Of a stretch of DNA of 39,728 nucleotides, positions 27,220 to 36,908 are shown piece by piece. The notes beneath the pieces were generated by a model. The model worked only from the letters and a program-made list of their open reading frames with translations. It had not been told where the DNA came from and did no database searches. Source of the stretch: Granulicella sp. L46 (lineage in GTDB: Bacteria > Acidobacteriota > Terriglobia > Terriglobales > Acidobacteriaceae); contig NZ_LMUT01000009.1 of assembly GCF_009765785.1 (NCBI RefSeq), positions 282,197-321,924 of the forward strand, in the 5' to 3' direction. The translations under genes were made by a program, and so were the position numbers. Each line of letters opens with the position of its first letter. Within the stretch, counting starts at the first letter, position 1.

Positions 27220-27370
27220 ACCCCACGGTCGTCAGCCTAGTCCCCAAAACCTCACCTTCTGCCGCAGCGTAACCTGATTCGAGTACCCTTATACCGGTAC
27301 TGCGAATCCACGAACCGCTGCGCCCACCCGCATCTTTCCGCGCCCGCGCCAGCCAGAACGAGAGGACACC

Positions 27371-28342
<972 letters not shown>

Positions 28343-28355
28343 CGGCAACCTCTCC

Positions 28356-28397
28356 GGGTGCCCCATCCGTTCGCTCCTTTGCGCACGGGTGGGGTGC
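28356..28397. repeat. Hairpin between cysK and the convergent M56 gene
   Basis: CCCCATCCGT (28361-28370) pairs with ACGGGTGGGG (28385-28394) with one G-U pair and a 14-base loop. No U run follows on either side. It resembles the GTGCCCCATCC intergenic repeat class and may also slow convergent transcription. Confidence 0.55.
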
Positions 28398-28436
28398 GAA
28401 GGCTCGACAGCTCTTGCTTTCTGAGAGGCGCAGAGT

Positions 28437-30347
28437 TCAATTGATCGATGGCTTATCAACTCGCTCGATCACCAGAACCTCCATGGGAGCCTTGATCGGT
28501 ATTACCCTCAGGCCTAGCTGTCCTTGGAGTGCGGTAAACATGGAGACGGTCAGTTCGTCTGGTTGCGGAGGCGTTGCACCTGGAGGCGCAGAAAGACTCT
28601 TAACCGAAACGCCGTTCAAGACAAAATCATAGTTACCCCGCAACCCTGTCTGATCCACTACGAGCCGATCTCCATCTGGCTCCTGGGTCATTAGCCAATT
28701 GGCAAGCCAACTCATCCGAACCGCAGTTCCCGTCACCTGATTTGGCCCCGTTTGATTGATGCCAGGAAACGGGCCTCCTTTGGGTTGACTGATCGTCGGA
28801 GCAGCACCCTTCGCTGGCGGCGGGGGCGGCGGCGGGGGCGGCGGCATGCGCGAACTGGCCACTTCGTCCGGCACCTCAACAGTCTTGAGTTTCGGTCCTC
28901 CCTTCGCGACAACCAGTCCGTATGCTGGGAGCTGCTTCATCGTAGCGTTCAACTTGAGCTGACACCGTTCCTCAAGCAGAGACTGCAACATCAACTGAAA
29001 TTGCTGGAGCGAATCCATGAGGCCCAACTTGTTCATCGACGCCACGGTCGACGCATCCGCCTTTGCTTCGACATCGAAAGTATCCCGGTCGAGCCAGGCT
29101 GGGCCACCAACCAGTTGATCGTCCAGCGGAGCCCGAATGTTGTAGGCCGACTTGATCAGCGCCCTCAGCGAAATATGCGTAGCGCTCATGCGGCCATCAC
29201 GCCGGTCCCACAGCATCGACGGCATCTCGTCACTCTTGCTCGGCTTGATCGTTGCCACCTCGAAGCTCGGACGAGGACCGTTCGCATGCAGTATTTGTGC
29301 GTATGACGGATTGAACAGCATCATGCCAAACATCACCGGCCCGAGGACCGCACAACTGCCCACGAGAGCCAATCCTAGCTTTCTGTTGCGGTTCAGCTTT
29401 TGTGCGCGGGACGTCATAATCTTCTGGAGCCGGCGATTTAAATCCGCTCCAGTGATGCCTGAGTTGCAGAGAAGGGGCGATTCAACACAGAACCGACACG
29501 CTTTGAGCAGGCCTTCGGCGTAGGATGCGGGCTGTTTCACAATGCCAACCACTGCCTCGTCGCATGCTTGCTCGCGCTCCTCTATCAATCGATGCTCGAT
29601 CCACCACACCAGCGGATGAAACCAGAAGATCGCTTCTACGACCATATGGAGCGCCGCAGTAAGGTTGTCCATCCTGTTTCTGTGCACGACCTCATGGGCC
29701 ATAATGGCCCTCATCTCGTCGTCTTCAAGGCGCACCGAAAGTCCCGCGGGCCAAATCAACACGGGTCGGAGGACACCGAATATCCCCGGTTCCAAAAGTT
29801 CATGAGAAACCAGCAAGTCAATCCCCTGCGCGCCAATAGAGCCCTCCAATTCACGCAGCAGTTCTACCTCAACACCCGACTCCACCTTTTTGGCGTTCTG
29901 GAGCACCTTGAAAATACGTTTCCAACGGGTAATCCAAACCAGCAGTACGACTGCCACGCCGCTGAGCCACACCATCGCGACCGCCATGGGTATCCACTCA
30001 AACGAAGTTAGCTTGCTGGAGGACATGAGCCGTTGGGATGGAACTTGTGGAACCGACGCCTGCGTAAACGGTTGGCCGACCGAATCGAGCACGGAATAAA
30101 TTGCGGTTTGCGATCCAACATATTGAGGGTGGGGTAAACGTCCGCCGACCGCCACCAACAACGAGAACGGAATGAGAAATTTTGCGGACGCAATCAGCCA
30201 CAAGCTATACCGGATCCGCGCCTCATGCCGTCGCAACAAAAATGCCACGAAACCAACGGCCAGGGCGAACACCGTGGATTGCCAGAGATGATTGGCTAAC
30301 GCAGGCCATACGTCAGCGATGGCAGCAGACAGTTCTTGTAGGATCAT
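28437..30347 (-). CDS. BlaR1-like M56 membrane metallopeptidase with TIGR03435 C-terminal domain
   Basis: The 636-aa protein has N-terminal membrane helices, an M56 zinc motif HEVVH at 218-222 followed by RMDNLTAALHMVVEAIFWFHPLVWW, and REQACDEAVV, all typical of BlaR1/MecR1 protease domains. A further helix near 325 leads to an extracytoplasmic C-terminal domain (about 355-636) of the TIGR03435 type: SFEVATIKPSK, ISLRALIKSAYNI, GGPAWLDRDTFDVEAKAD, LLEERCQLKL. This domain replaces the penicillin-binding sensor of true BlaR1. A run of ten Pro lies near 550. It overlaps the BlaI gene by 4 bases (ATGA), so the pair is a sensor-protease/repressor system with an unknown signal. Confidence 0.9.
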   Translation of the reverse strand: MILQELSAAIADVWPALANHLWQSTVFALAVGFVAFLLRRHEARIRYSLWLIASAKFLIPFSLLVAVGGRLPHPQYVGSQTAIYSVLDSVGQPFTQASVPQVPSQRLMSSSKLTSFEWIPMAVAMVWLSGVAVVLLVWITRWKRIFKVLQNAKKVESGVEVELLRELEGSIGAQGIDLLVSHELLEPGIFGVLRPVLIWPAGLSVRLEDDEMRAIMAHEVVHRNRMDNLTAALHMVVEAIFWFHPLVWWIEHRLIEEREQACDEAVVGIVKQPASYAEGLLKACRFCVESPLLCNSGITGADLNRRLQKIMTSRAQKLNRNRKLGLALVGSCAVLGPVMFGMMLFNPSYAQILHANGPRPSFEVATIKPSKSDEMPSMLWDRRDGRMSATHISLRALIKSAYNIRAPLDDQLVGGPAWLDRDTFDVEAKADASTVASMNKLGLMDSLQQFQLMLQSLLEERCQLKLNATMKQLPAYGLVVAKGGPKLKTVEVPDEVASSRMPPPPPPPPPPAKGAAPTISQPKGGPFPGINQTGPNQVTGTAVRMSWLANWLMTQEPDGDRLVVDQTGLRGNYDFVLNGVSVKSLSAPPGATPPQPDELTVSMFTALQGQLGLRVIPIKAPMEVLVIERVDKPSIN

Positions 30348-30727
30348 GCCTTGTCTTCCTTCCGCAGCTTCTTGAGCATCTTCTCTGCGTACTCGACGTC
30401 GTCCAGCGTCAGTTTCCCGGCGCTGATGAGGTGAGCGACGATGGGCCGCGATTCGCCGCCAAATAGCGTAAGCAACTCCTCGATGAAACTCCGCTGCGCC
30501 GCATCTCTCGAGATCACCGGTGCGAAGATGTGGAAGTTTCCAAGCTTTCGCACGCGGCCCAACGCTTCCTTGGCCTCAAGCCGATAGACGGTCGTCTGGG
30601 CGGTCGCGTAAGAAGGTCTCTTCTTTGCAGGGAAGGCCTCCTGTATCTCGCGTATGGATGCTTCCCCTCTCTTCCACAAGATCTCCATAATCTCTCGTTC
30701 TAGTCTCGACAGTCGCAGTTCCTTCAC
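30344..30727 (-). CDS. BlaI/MecI-family transcriptional repressor
   Basis: The 127-aa protein is a winged-helix repressor of the penicillinase-repressor family. It has the N-terminal LSRLEREIMEILWKRGEASIREI helices, the recognition helix region SYATAQTTVYRLEAK, and a C-terminal dimerisation and cleavage region. A GTG start at 30727 follows AGAGG at 7 bases. A longer frame with ATG at 30793 would run through the operator-like sequence and was rejected. The stop overlaps the M56 gene, whose product should cleave this repressor when the signal arrives. TACA-AA-TGTA at 30755-30764 is a plausible autoregulatory operator. Confidence 0.92.
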   Translation of the reverse strand: MKELRLSRLEREIMEILWKRGEASIREIQEAFPAKKRPSYATAQTTVYRLEAKEALGRVRKLGNFHIFAPVISRDAAQRSFIEELLTLFGGESRPIVAHLISAGKLTLDDVEYAEKMLKKLRKEDKA

Positions 30728-30754
30728 GTCAATACCTCTCGACCCTATAAATAA

Positions 30755-30764
30755 TACAAATGTA
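30755..30764. promoter_or_regulatory. Candidate BlaI operator
   Basis: TACAAATGTA is an inverted repeat with the TACA/TGTA half-sites of known BlaI/MecI operators. It lies 28 bases upstream of the blaI GTG within an AT-rich stretch that also holds TATAAATAAT. A weaker ACAA-GCATG-TTGT repeat follows at about 30772-30784. Confidence 0.5.
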
Positions 30765-30992
30765 TGTTTTAAACAAGCATGTTGTATGTGCATAGTTTCG
30801 GTGGTCGATTGTCTTCCTGCTCGCCTAAGCTGCTGCTTCGTCTCAGCACCTCAAAACGGCATGCGCGACAATTGCGAATTCCTGCAAAAGAGTTTTCGTG
30901 ACAGTTATTTGCGCGCAGCATCACATGCCTGCGGCCACGCCCAGGTTCGTAACCTACCCAAACATCTCCGCCGCACTATCATCAACCCAACC

Positions 30993-31095
30993 ATGAACCT
31001 CTTCGACCACACCCGCGTCATCCTCGAACGCGACCCCGCCGCCACCTCGCGGCTCATGGTCCTCACCTGCTACCCCGGTCTCCAGGCCGTCTGGG
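30993..31095 (+). pseudogene. Truncated 5' copy of cysE
   Basis: The frame from ATG 30993 encodes MNLFDH, then [19 protein letters not shown] and GLQAVW, nearly identical to the first 40 residues of the intact cysE at 31724. Four codons are missing after MNLFDH, and the match stops at TCTGGG (31095), after which the sequence is unrelated. Similarity also extends about 118 bases upstream (30875-30992 against 31607-31723), so the promoter region was copied too. It has lost the whole catalytic domain and cannot be functional. Confidence 0.85.
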
Positions 31096-31176
31096 TTCCA
31101 CCGCGTAGGCCCGGGAGAACAAGCTAGGTAGAGCCGGTTTGACGACTTAAGCCGAAGACGGGAATATGCTTCAACC

Positions 31177-31563
31177 ATGAGAACCAAGACGTTGGTCCTT
31201 ATCTCTTCCTCGCTTGAATTGGCAACCGGACTCGTACTCATTGCCGTTCCAAATCTTGTTGCGAACGTTCTGCTTTCTACAGGACTGACACCGGCCGGAG
31301 AGGCTGTTGCCAGAGTAGGCGGGTTCGGTCTCTTTTCGCTTGCCCTTGCTTGCTGGCCGGAAGGCGAAGGCGACAACAAGCGGCCCATCACGGCGCTGTT
31401 TGTCTATAACCTCGTGGCAGCGTGTTACCTGGGTTATCTGCGAATCGGTGGGGAGTTCACTAGTCATCTCCTCTTGCCAGCCAGTGTTCTTCACGGACTA
31501 TTGGCGGTGCTGTTTGCTCACCCGGCCTACAAGAGTGTCGTCGATAGAGACCCCGTTATGTGA
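31177..31563 (+). CDS. Small four-helix membrane protein of unknown function
   Basis: The 128-aa product has four predicted membrane helices: about 5-30 (VLISSSLELATGLVLIAVP), 45-60 (VGGFGLFSLALAC), 71-88 (TALFVYNLVAACYLGYL) and 95-115 (LLLPASVLHGLLAVLFAHP). I do not recognise the family. The start at 31177 has only a weak GGGA upstream. The gene is less GC-biased than cysE and lies exactly between the broken and intact cysE copies, which suggests it arrived with the event that duplicated the cysE 5' end. Confidence 0.65.
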   Translation: MRTKTLVLISSSLELATGLVLIAVPNLVANVLLSTGLTPAGEAVARVGGFGLFSLALACWPEGEGDNKRPITALFVYNLVAACYLGYLRIGGEFTSHLLLPASVLHGLLAVLFAHPAYKSVVDRDPVM

Positions 31564-31606
31564 AGCGTGTGCTCCTCGTTCTCGAAGGTGGCGTTTTCGG
31601 CAAGTT

Positions 31607-31838
31607 CGAATTCCCGGCATAGAGTTTTTGTAACCGCCTCGCTACGCTCCGCATCAGACGCTTATGCGAACGCCCCCGCTCGCAAGCTGTCCAAAACCCA
31701 CCCGCGCTATCATCAACCCATCCATGAACCTCTTCGACCACATCCGCGAAGACACCCGCTGCATCCTCGAACGAGACCCCGCGGCCACCTCGCGGCTCAT
31801 GGTGCTCACCTGCTATCCCGGTCTCCAGGCCGTTTGGG
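31607..31838 (+). repeat. Parent segment of the cysE 5' duplication
   Basis: This segment covers the cysE upstream region and first 38 or so codons. It matches 30875-31095 as a direct repeat. The coding part is about 90 percent alike by eye and the upstream part more diverged. The two copies flank the small membrane-protein gene. Confidence 0.75.
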
Positions 31839-32485
31839 CCCACCACATCAACCACTGGCTTTGGTGCAAACACTTTAAGCTCATCGCCCGCCTCGGTTCC
31901 CAGATTGTCCGCTTCTGGACCGGCATCGAGATCCATCCCGGCGCCACCATCGGCCGACGCCTCTTCATCGACCACGGCATGGGCGTGGTCATCGGCGAAA
32001 CCGCCATCGTCGGCAACGACGTCACCATCTACCAGGGCGTCACCCTCGGCGGCACCGGCAAGATCAGCGGCAAGCGCCACCCCACCCTGCGCGACAACGT
32101 CTTCGTCGGCAACACCGCCAACATCCTCGGCAACATCACCATCGGCGAAAACTCCCGCGTCGGCGCCGGCTCCGTCGTCCTCCGCGACGTCCCACCCGAC
32201 TCCACCGTCGTCGGTGTCCCCGCGCACATCGTCTACCAGGCCGGCAAGCGCGTCCTCATCACCGACCCCCGCGACATCAACGACCCACTCTCCGACGTCA
32301 TCCTCACCCTCGCCGACCAGATCCGCGCCCTGCAATCCCGCGTCGACCACCTCGAGGGCGACATCCACCAGGTCGTCATCCACGAGCCCGCCCTCTCCCT
32401 CACGACCGAGCAACAGGAGAGCGCCCAGTACCGCACCGACCTCGAATCCCGTCCCGGCTTCGTCGTCGACGGTGAGGGAATCTAA
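31724..32485 (+). CDS. cysE: Serine O-acetyltransferase
   Basis: CysE acetylates serine with acetyl-CoA, giving the substrate for CysK. The 253-aa protein has the N-terminal helical domain ([19 protein letters not shown]) and a left-handed beta-helix built from hexapeptide repeats: [25 protein letters not shown], with the catalytic His/Asp in FIDHGMG, then VTLGGTGK and GAGSVVL. After the helix a 70-residue extension (residues about 185-253) is charged and partly coiled-coil. It does not end in the usual C-terminal Ile segment of E. coli CysE, though the last residue is Ile. ATG 31724 is the start shared with the truncated copy; no strong ribosome site is seen. Confidence 0.93.
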   Translation: MNLFDHIREDTRCILERDPAATSRLMVLTCYPGLQAVWAHHINHWLWCKHFKLIARLGSQIVRFWTGIEIHPGATIGRRLFIDHGMGVVIGETAIVGNDVTIYQGVTLGGTGKISGKRHPTLRDNVFVGNTANILGNITIGENSRVGAGSVVLRDVPPDSTVVGVPAHIVYQAGKRVLITDPRDINDPLSDVILTLADQIRALQSRVDHLEGDIHQVVIHEPALSLTTEQQESAQYRTDLESRPGFVVDGEGI

Positions 32486-32515
32486 CCCCCCGAAACCATC
32501 AGACGCCTCAGCAAA

Positions 32516-32564
32516 CGCAGAAAGGGCGCCCGCTACCCGAAAAGTAGCTAAAGCGCCCTCTGCG
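32516..32564. terminator. Large imperfect hairpin after cysE, probable terminator
   Basis: CGCAG (32516-32520), AGGGCGC (32523-32529) and GCTAC (about 32532-32536) pair with GTAGC, GCGCCCT (32553-32559) and CTGCG (32560-32564). It lies between the convergent cysE and exported-protein genes. No long U run follows either strand, so it may act in both directions or be only a stabilising hairpin. Confidence 0.55.
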
Positions 32565-32623
32565 TAACCCGAAACGAGGCTAAGTCAACACCCCGACCAA
32601 CCCATTTCCAGCCAAAACAGGGC

Positions 32624-33247
32624 TTACTGCTTCGGCGTGCCCGACGAAGCCGTCTGTGGCAGCATGCTCTTCGGCACGGGCGGCGGTGTCACCGCGTACT
32701 CCACTTTATCCTTGCCAGCAGGCTGGGCAGCCGACAGGGGCCACACGTAAGGAGCAGTCGTTGTATCTCCGTAACCCATGCGAGGATAACGGCTTATAGC
32801 CACGGTCGAACGGTCGAGGCGCACATAAACATCCGCCTTGCCCTTCCGCTTTTCCAATAGGCTGCTGCCCTCATTGCTCAACTCCACGCTGTGCCCATCC
32901 ACCGTGAACGCCAGCTTCTCACCGTCAAACGCATCCGGCACCTTCACGCCATCCGCCAGCGGCCCCATCGAGACCACCGCCGTCCCCACGCCGGGAACGA
33001 AGAAATACATGTAGCCAGTGTTCTGTATGTCATAGTTAAGCTGGACTTTAGCAACCATGCCATCGATCGTCAGCACGCCATCGCGCACCCGCGCAGAGAT
33101 CAAATGATCAGGCATAGCGGACGGCTGAGACGCCGTCGCTGACACGGGAACAGCCCTAGCCTGGGCCTGCGCCTGGCTCGCAGCCGCCATGGAAAGCGCC
33201 GCCACCAGCGCCAATGTTGAATAAACTCTTTGAGAAAATTGAGACAC
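32624..33247 (-). CDS. Exported protein of unknown function
   Basis: A GTG at 33247 with GGAGG upstream gives a 207-aa precursor with a signal peptide (TLALVAALSMAAASQAQAQA). The mature part has strand-rich segments such as GVLTIDGMVAKVQLNYDIQNTGYMYFFVPGVG and ADVYVRLDRSTVAISRYPRMGYGD, and a Pro/Thr/Ser-rich tail. It has no cysteines and no domain I recognise. It is probably periplasmic or surface-associated. An ATG 9 codons upstream lacks a ribosome site. Confidence 0.75.
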   Translation of the reverse strand: MSQFSQRVYSTLALVAALSMAAASQAQAQARAVPVSATASQPSAMPDHLISARVRDGVLTIDGMVAKVQLNYDIQNTGYMYFFVPGVGTAVVSMGPLADGVKVPDAFDGEKLAFTVDGHSVELSNEGSSLLEKRKGKADVYVRLDRSTVAISRYPRMGYGDTTTAPYVWPLSAAQPAGKDKVEYAVTPPPVPKSMLPQTASSGTPKQ

Positions 33248-33414
33248 GAGTACCTCCAATCGAATTGCCGTCATAGATGTGTGGGATCACGTACGACATG
33301 TATAGAAGCACCTCAATAACCAAACGCGTTTCAACTGCAATCAGTCAGTTACATATGAACAATCTTTGGTACTGTGCAAACTTTTGCGTGTATCTGTCCG
33401 AATATTTTCCTGCT
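33248..33414. other. Intergenic region at the GC-skew reversal
   Basis: The 167 bases are AT-rich for this genome (for example CAGTCAGTTACATATGAACA and GAATATTTTCCTGC) and hold no coding frame. The + strand is C-rich to the left and G-rich to the right regardless of gene direction. I found no cluster of TTATCCACA boxes here. Confidence 0.5.
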
Positions 33415-34440
33415 CTAGCGATGCGTTAGTGGACCCACGCCGGTTCCCAATAACTCAATGGCCCGGAGCATTTGGGCGTGCGGCAACGGCCCGCCGCTCA
33501 TCATCAGTGTGATGCGTGAGACTTCGCCAAGGGCGTCGCTGACACTGTGCATCTTTCGCGCAACAGTATCCGGATCGCCAACAAAGAAGGCTCCGTCCTC
33601 CGATCGCTGGGCATCGAAGGCCGCGCGCGTCGCCGGTGGCCAACCCCGCTCGCGGCCGATGCGCGTAAAGGTTGTGGAATAGGCCGGCCACAGAATATCG
33701 GCAGCCTCCTGCGTAGTGTCGGCGAGGAAGCCGATGCCATGTACGGCCACGTCGAGCGACTCGGGCGCGTGGCCGGCGCGACGGCCCGCTTCTCGATAGA
33801 GGTCCACAAGTGGCCGGAATCGGTGCGGTTCACCGCCGATGATGGCAACAGTCAGCGGCAGTCCCAGCATTCCAGCGCGGACGAAGGACGCTGGGGTTCC
33901 TCCTGCGCCGAGGCGGATCGGCAGTCGGGCCTGGAACGGACGCGGCCAGACGCCTTGCCCGGTGAGTGAGGGACGGTGTTTTCCCTCCCACTCGACGCGG
34001 GTTTGGTCGCGGAGCTGGAGTAGCAGGTCAAGCTTCTCGGCAAAGAGTTCGTCATAGAACTTGGTGTCGTAGCCGAAGAGCGGATAAGACTCGATGAATG
34101 AGCCGCGGCCAACGATGATCTCGGCGCGACCCTGCGAAACGAGGTCAAGCGTAGCGAAGTCCTGGAAGACGCGAACTGGATCATCAGAGCTCAAAACAGT
34201 GACCGCAGAAGTCAGGCGGATGTTCTGCGTGCGCGCAGCAGCAGCGGCCAGGAGTACCGCCGGCGACGACGCGATGTACTCCTCGCGGTGGTGCTCGCCA
34301 ATCCCGTAGACATCGACGCCGGTGCGATCGGCGAGTTCAATCTCCTCAAGGAGCTGGTGAACGCGTTCTGCGCCGAGCTCGCCGGGCGCGCGGCCGGAGC
34401 CGAGAGGTGTCTCAACAAAGCTATCGATACCGATTTGCAT
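33415..34440 (-). CDS. LLM-class flavin-dependent oxidoreductase (luciferase-like)
   Basis: The 341-aa protein has the bacterial luciferase-like TIM barrel: MQIGIDSF at the start, VYGIGEHHREEYIASSPAVLLAAAAART (the G-x-x-E-H-H flavin block), VFQDFATLDLVSQGRAEIIVGRGSF, and IRLGAGGTPASFVRAG. These enzymes use reduced FMN, or F420 in some lineages. The substrate cannot be told from sequence. The start at 34440 gives the usual N-terminus; ATG 34449 is 3 codons earlier, and neither has a good ribosome site. It is divergent from ychF (94 bases). Confidence 0.9.
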   Translation of the reverse strand: MQIGIDSFVETPLGSGRAPGELGAERVHQLLEEIELADRTGVDVYGIGEHHREEYIASSPAVLLAAAAARTQNIRLTSAVTVLSSDDPVRVFQDFATLDLVSQGRAEIIVGRGSFIESYPLFGYDTKFYDELFAEKLDLLLQLRDQTRVEWEGKHRPSLTGQGVWPRPFQARLPIRLGAGGTPASFVRAGMLGLPLTVAIIGGEPHRFRPLVDLYREAGRRAGHAPESLDVAVHGIGFLADTTQEAADILWPAYSTTFTRIGRERGWPPATRAAFDAQRSEDGAFFVGDPDTVARKMHSVSDALGEVSRITLMMSGGPLPHAQMLRAIELLGTGVGPLTHR

Positions 34441-34534
34441 GATGACCATTGGATGAGTGAGGCAACCACAGCGACTCATGGCAGCGATTGCGTGCGCATG
34501 TTCCAATAGATAGAGAAAAGGAATTGTCTGAATC

Positions 34535-35635
34535 ATGCCTCTGAACTGCGGAATTGTCGGACTGCCGAACGTCGGAAAGTCCACCATCTTTAATGCGCTG
34601 ACAGCCTCCAAGGCTGCGGCGGCGAACTATCCCTTCTGTACCATCGACCCGAATGTCGGCATTGTGCCCGTTCCGGATACGCGCATGGATCGCATTGTGA
34701 CCATGGTGAAGCCGCACTCGATCGTCCCCACGACCATGGAGTTTGTGGACATTGCCGGCATCGTGGAAGGCGCGAGCAAGGGTGAAGGTCTGGGCAACCA
34801 GTTCCTCTCGCACATTCGGCAGACCGACGCAATTCTGCACGTGGTGCGTTGCTTCTCCGATCCTGAGGTCATCCACGTCGCGGGCGGAGTCAATCCCATC
34901 CACGACATCGACATCATCAACACGGAGCTTCTGCTGGCGGATCTCGACACCGTGGAGAAGCGGCTCAACAAAGCCGAGAAGGCCGCCAAGTCTAACGCCG
35001 CGACCGCCGCAGCCAAGACCGAACTCAGCACCATCCAGAAACTCCTCGAAGTCCTTAACGCCGGCAAACCAGCTCGGACGGCCGATCTTGAGGACTCGGA
35101 AAAGTTAGTTGCCCGCGATCTCTTTCTGATCACCATGAAACCGCAACTCTACGTCGCCAACGTCGATGAAGACGGCATCGCTGACGGCAACGACTTCACC
35201 AAGCTCGTGGAGCAGCGTGCGGCCGAAGAGGGCAGCGAGGTGGTGCGGATCTGCGGTGCGATGGAGGCCGAGATTGCTCAACTGGAACCTGCAGAGCGGA
35301 CCGAATTTTTGGAAGCTGCGGGTTTGGAGGAGCCGGGATTGAATCGGCTGATCCATGCGGCGTATCGGCTGCTGGGACTGATTACGTACTTCACGTCGGG
35401 CGTGCAGGAGGTTCGCGCGTGGACCATCAAGCGCGGGACGAAGGCTCCTGGAGCTGCGGGCGTGATTCACTCGGACTTTGAGCGCGGCTTCATCAAGGCC
35501 GATTGCTACGCCTGCGAGGACCTGTTCCGGCTCGGCAGCGAGCAGGCGGTGAAAGAAGCGGGGCTGCTGCGGTCGGAAGGCAAAGAGTACGTGGTGAAGG
35601 ACGGCGACATTCTGTTCTTCAAGTTCAACGTGTAG
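34535..35635 (+). CDS. ychF: Redox-regulated ATPase YchF (OBG-family GTPase fold)
   Basis: YchF/OLA1 binds the 50S or 70S ribosome and hydrolyses ATP rather than GTP. The 366-aa protein has Walker A GLPNVGKSTIFNAL (residues 9-22), DIAGIVEGASKGEGLGNQFLSHIRQ for switch II, a helical insertion (about 125-195), and a C-terminal TGS-like domain (from about 280: LITYFTSGVQEVRAWTIKRGTKAPGAAGVIHSDFERGF). The NKxD motif is replaced by NVDEDG, as usual in YchF. It is the first of three same-strand genes (ychF, ddl, ilvA) separated by 115 and 48 bases. Confidence 0.97.
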   Translation: MPLNCGIVGLPNVGKSTIFNALTASKAAAANYPFCTIDPNVGIVPVPDTRMDRIVTMVKPHSIVPTTMEFVDIAGIVEGASKGEGLGNQFLSHIRQTDAILHVVRCFSDPEVIHVAGGVNPIHDIDIINTELLLADLDTVEKRLNKAEKAAKSNAATAAAKTELSTIQKLLEVLNAGKPARTADLEDSEKLVARDLFLITMKPQLYVANVDEDGIADGNDFTKLVEQRAAEEGSEVVRICGAMEAEIAQLEPAERTEFLEAAGLEEPGLNRLIHAAYRLLGLITYFTSGVQEVRAWTIKRGTKAPGAAGVIHSDFERGFIKADCYACEDLFRLGSEQAVKEAGLLRSEGKEYVVKDGDILFFKFNV

Positions 35636-35750
35636 ACGCCGGACGCCAGCCGACCAAGACCGTGCACTAACGGGCGAGGGCGTGCCATGGATGGTTCATT
35701 GTGATTCCGGATGCAGACGCACAGGCGGTGCGTGATCGACACTGAAGAAT

Positions 35751-36860
35751 ATGGCGAAGAAGAAACTGCGCGTAGGGATTCTGTTTGGTGGTCGGAGTGG
35801 CGAGCACGAGGTGTCGTTGCGTTCGGCGCGATCGATTCTGAAGGCGATTGACCGGAAGAAATACGATGTGGTGGAGCTGGGCATCAGTCCGGAGGGCCGC
35901 TGGCTGCAGGGTCGCAAGGCGCAGGCGCTGCTGGGTGAGGGGGCGGCGGTGGGCGCGGGGGAGGCTGGGGTTTCGATTGTGAGCGCGGCGGCGGCGCCGG
36001 GTTCGGGGACTGGGCTGGATGTGGTGTTTCCCGTGCTCCATGGAACGTTTGGCGAGGACGGCACGGTGCAGGGTCTGTTTGAACTGGCCGACATCGCCTA
36101 CGTGGGTTCGGGTGTTCTTGGTTCGGCCGCGGCGATGGACAAGGACGCGATGAAGCGCATGTTTGTGGCTGCAGGCTTGCCGCTGACTCCGCATGTGACG
36201 TTGCTGCGCAGCGAGTGGAGAGCGGATCCGAAGAAGGCGACGCGGGTGATTGAGAAGGCGCTGTGCTATCCCGTGTTTGTGAAGCCGGCGAACCTGGGGA
36301 GTTCGGTGGGGATAAGCAAGGTCAAGGTGCGTGGGGAACTGGCAGCGGCGATGGATCTGGCTGCGAGCTTCGATCGGAAGATTGTGATTGAGCAGGGCGT
36401 CGGCGGACCCGGTGTGAAGCCGCGCGAGCTCGAGGTGGCTGTGCTGGGTAACGATGCGCCGGAGGCCAGCGTGGTGGGTGAGATTGTGCCGGCGAAAGAG
36501 TTCTATGACTACGAGGCGAAGTACGAGCTGAGTGGTCCGGATGAGAGCGTTTGCATTCTTCCGTCGAAGTTGTCGAAGGCGGAAGAGAAGAGGATTCGCG
36601 CGATGGCCGTGGCCGCGTTCAAGGCGTGCGATTGTGCGGGGCTTGCACGGGTGGATTTCCTGATGGCTCCGGCAACTAAGGGAAAGCGTGCCGAAATTGT
36701 GTTGAACGAGGTCAATACCATGCCAGGATTTACGTCGATCAGCATGTATCCGAAGCTATGGGCTGCGAGCGGGCTTCCTTACGCGAAGCTGATCGATCGG
36801 CTAATCGAGTTGGCGATGGAGCGGCACAAAGAAAAGATGGAGACTAGCTTCTCGCGCTAG
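35751..36860 (+). CDS. ddl: D-alanine--D-alanine ligase
   Basis: Ddl makes the D-Ala-D-Ala terminus of peptidoglycan precursors by ATP-grasp chemistry. The 369-aa protein has the N-terminal GILFGGRSGEHEVSLRSA, then HGTFGEDGTVQGLFELADIAYVGSGVLGSA with the substrate Glu/Ser, the ATP-grasp Lys in FVKPANLGSSVGISKV, and the metal site VLNEVNTMPGFTSISMYPKLW. The YxxxKY block (YDYEAKYELS) indicates the D-Ala:D-Ala form rather than D-Ala:D-Lac. A Gly/Ala-rich loop near residues 60-85 is longer than in E. coli DdlB. The coding strand here is strongly G-rich, unlike plus-strand genes left of 33 kb. Confidence 0.96.
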   Translation: MAKKKLRVGILFGGRSGEHEVSLRSARSILKAIDRKKYDVVELGISPEGRWLQGRKAQALLGEGAAVGAGEAGVSIVSAAAAPGSGTGLDVVFPVLHGTFGEDGTVQGLFELADIAYVGSGVLGSAAAMDKDAMKRMFVAAGLPLTPHVTLLRSEWRADPKKATRVIEKALCYPVFVKPANLGSSVGISKVKVRGELAAAMDLAASFDRKIVIEQGVGGPGVKPRELEVAVLGNDAPEASVVGEIVPAKEFYDYEAKYELSGPDESVCILPSKLSKAEEKRIRAMAVAAFKACDCAGLARVDFLMAPATKGKRAEIVLNEVNTMPGFTSISMYPKLWAASGLPYAKLIDRLIELAMERHKEKMETSFSR

Positions 36861-36908
36861 ACCTGCGGCTGCGACCGCTGGCGACGCTGAGAGGCTACGA
36901 TAGACAGA

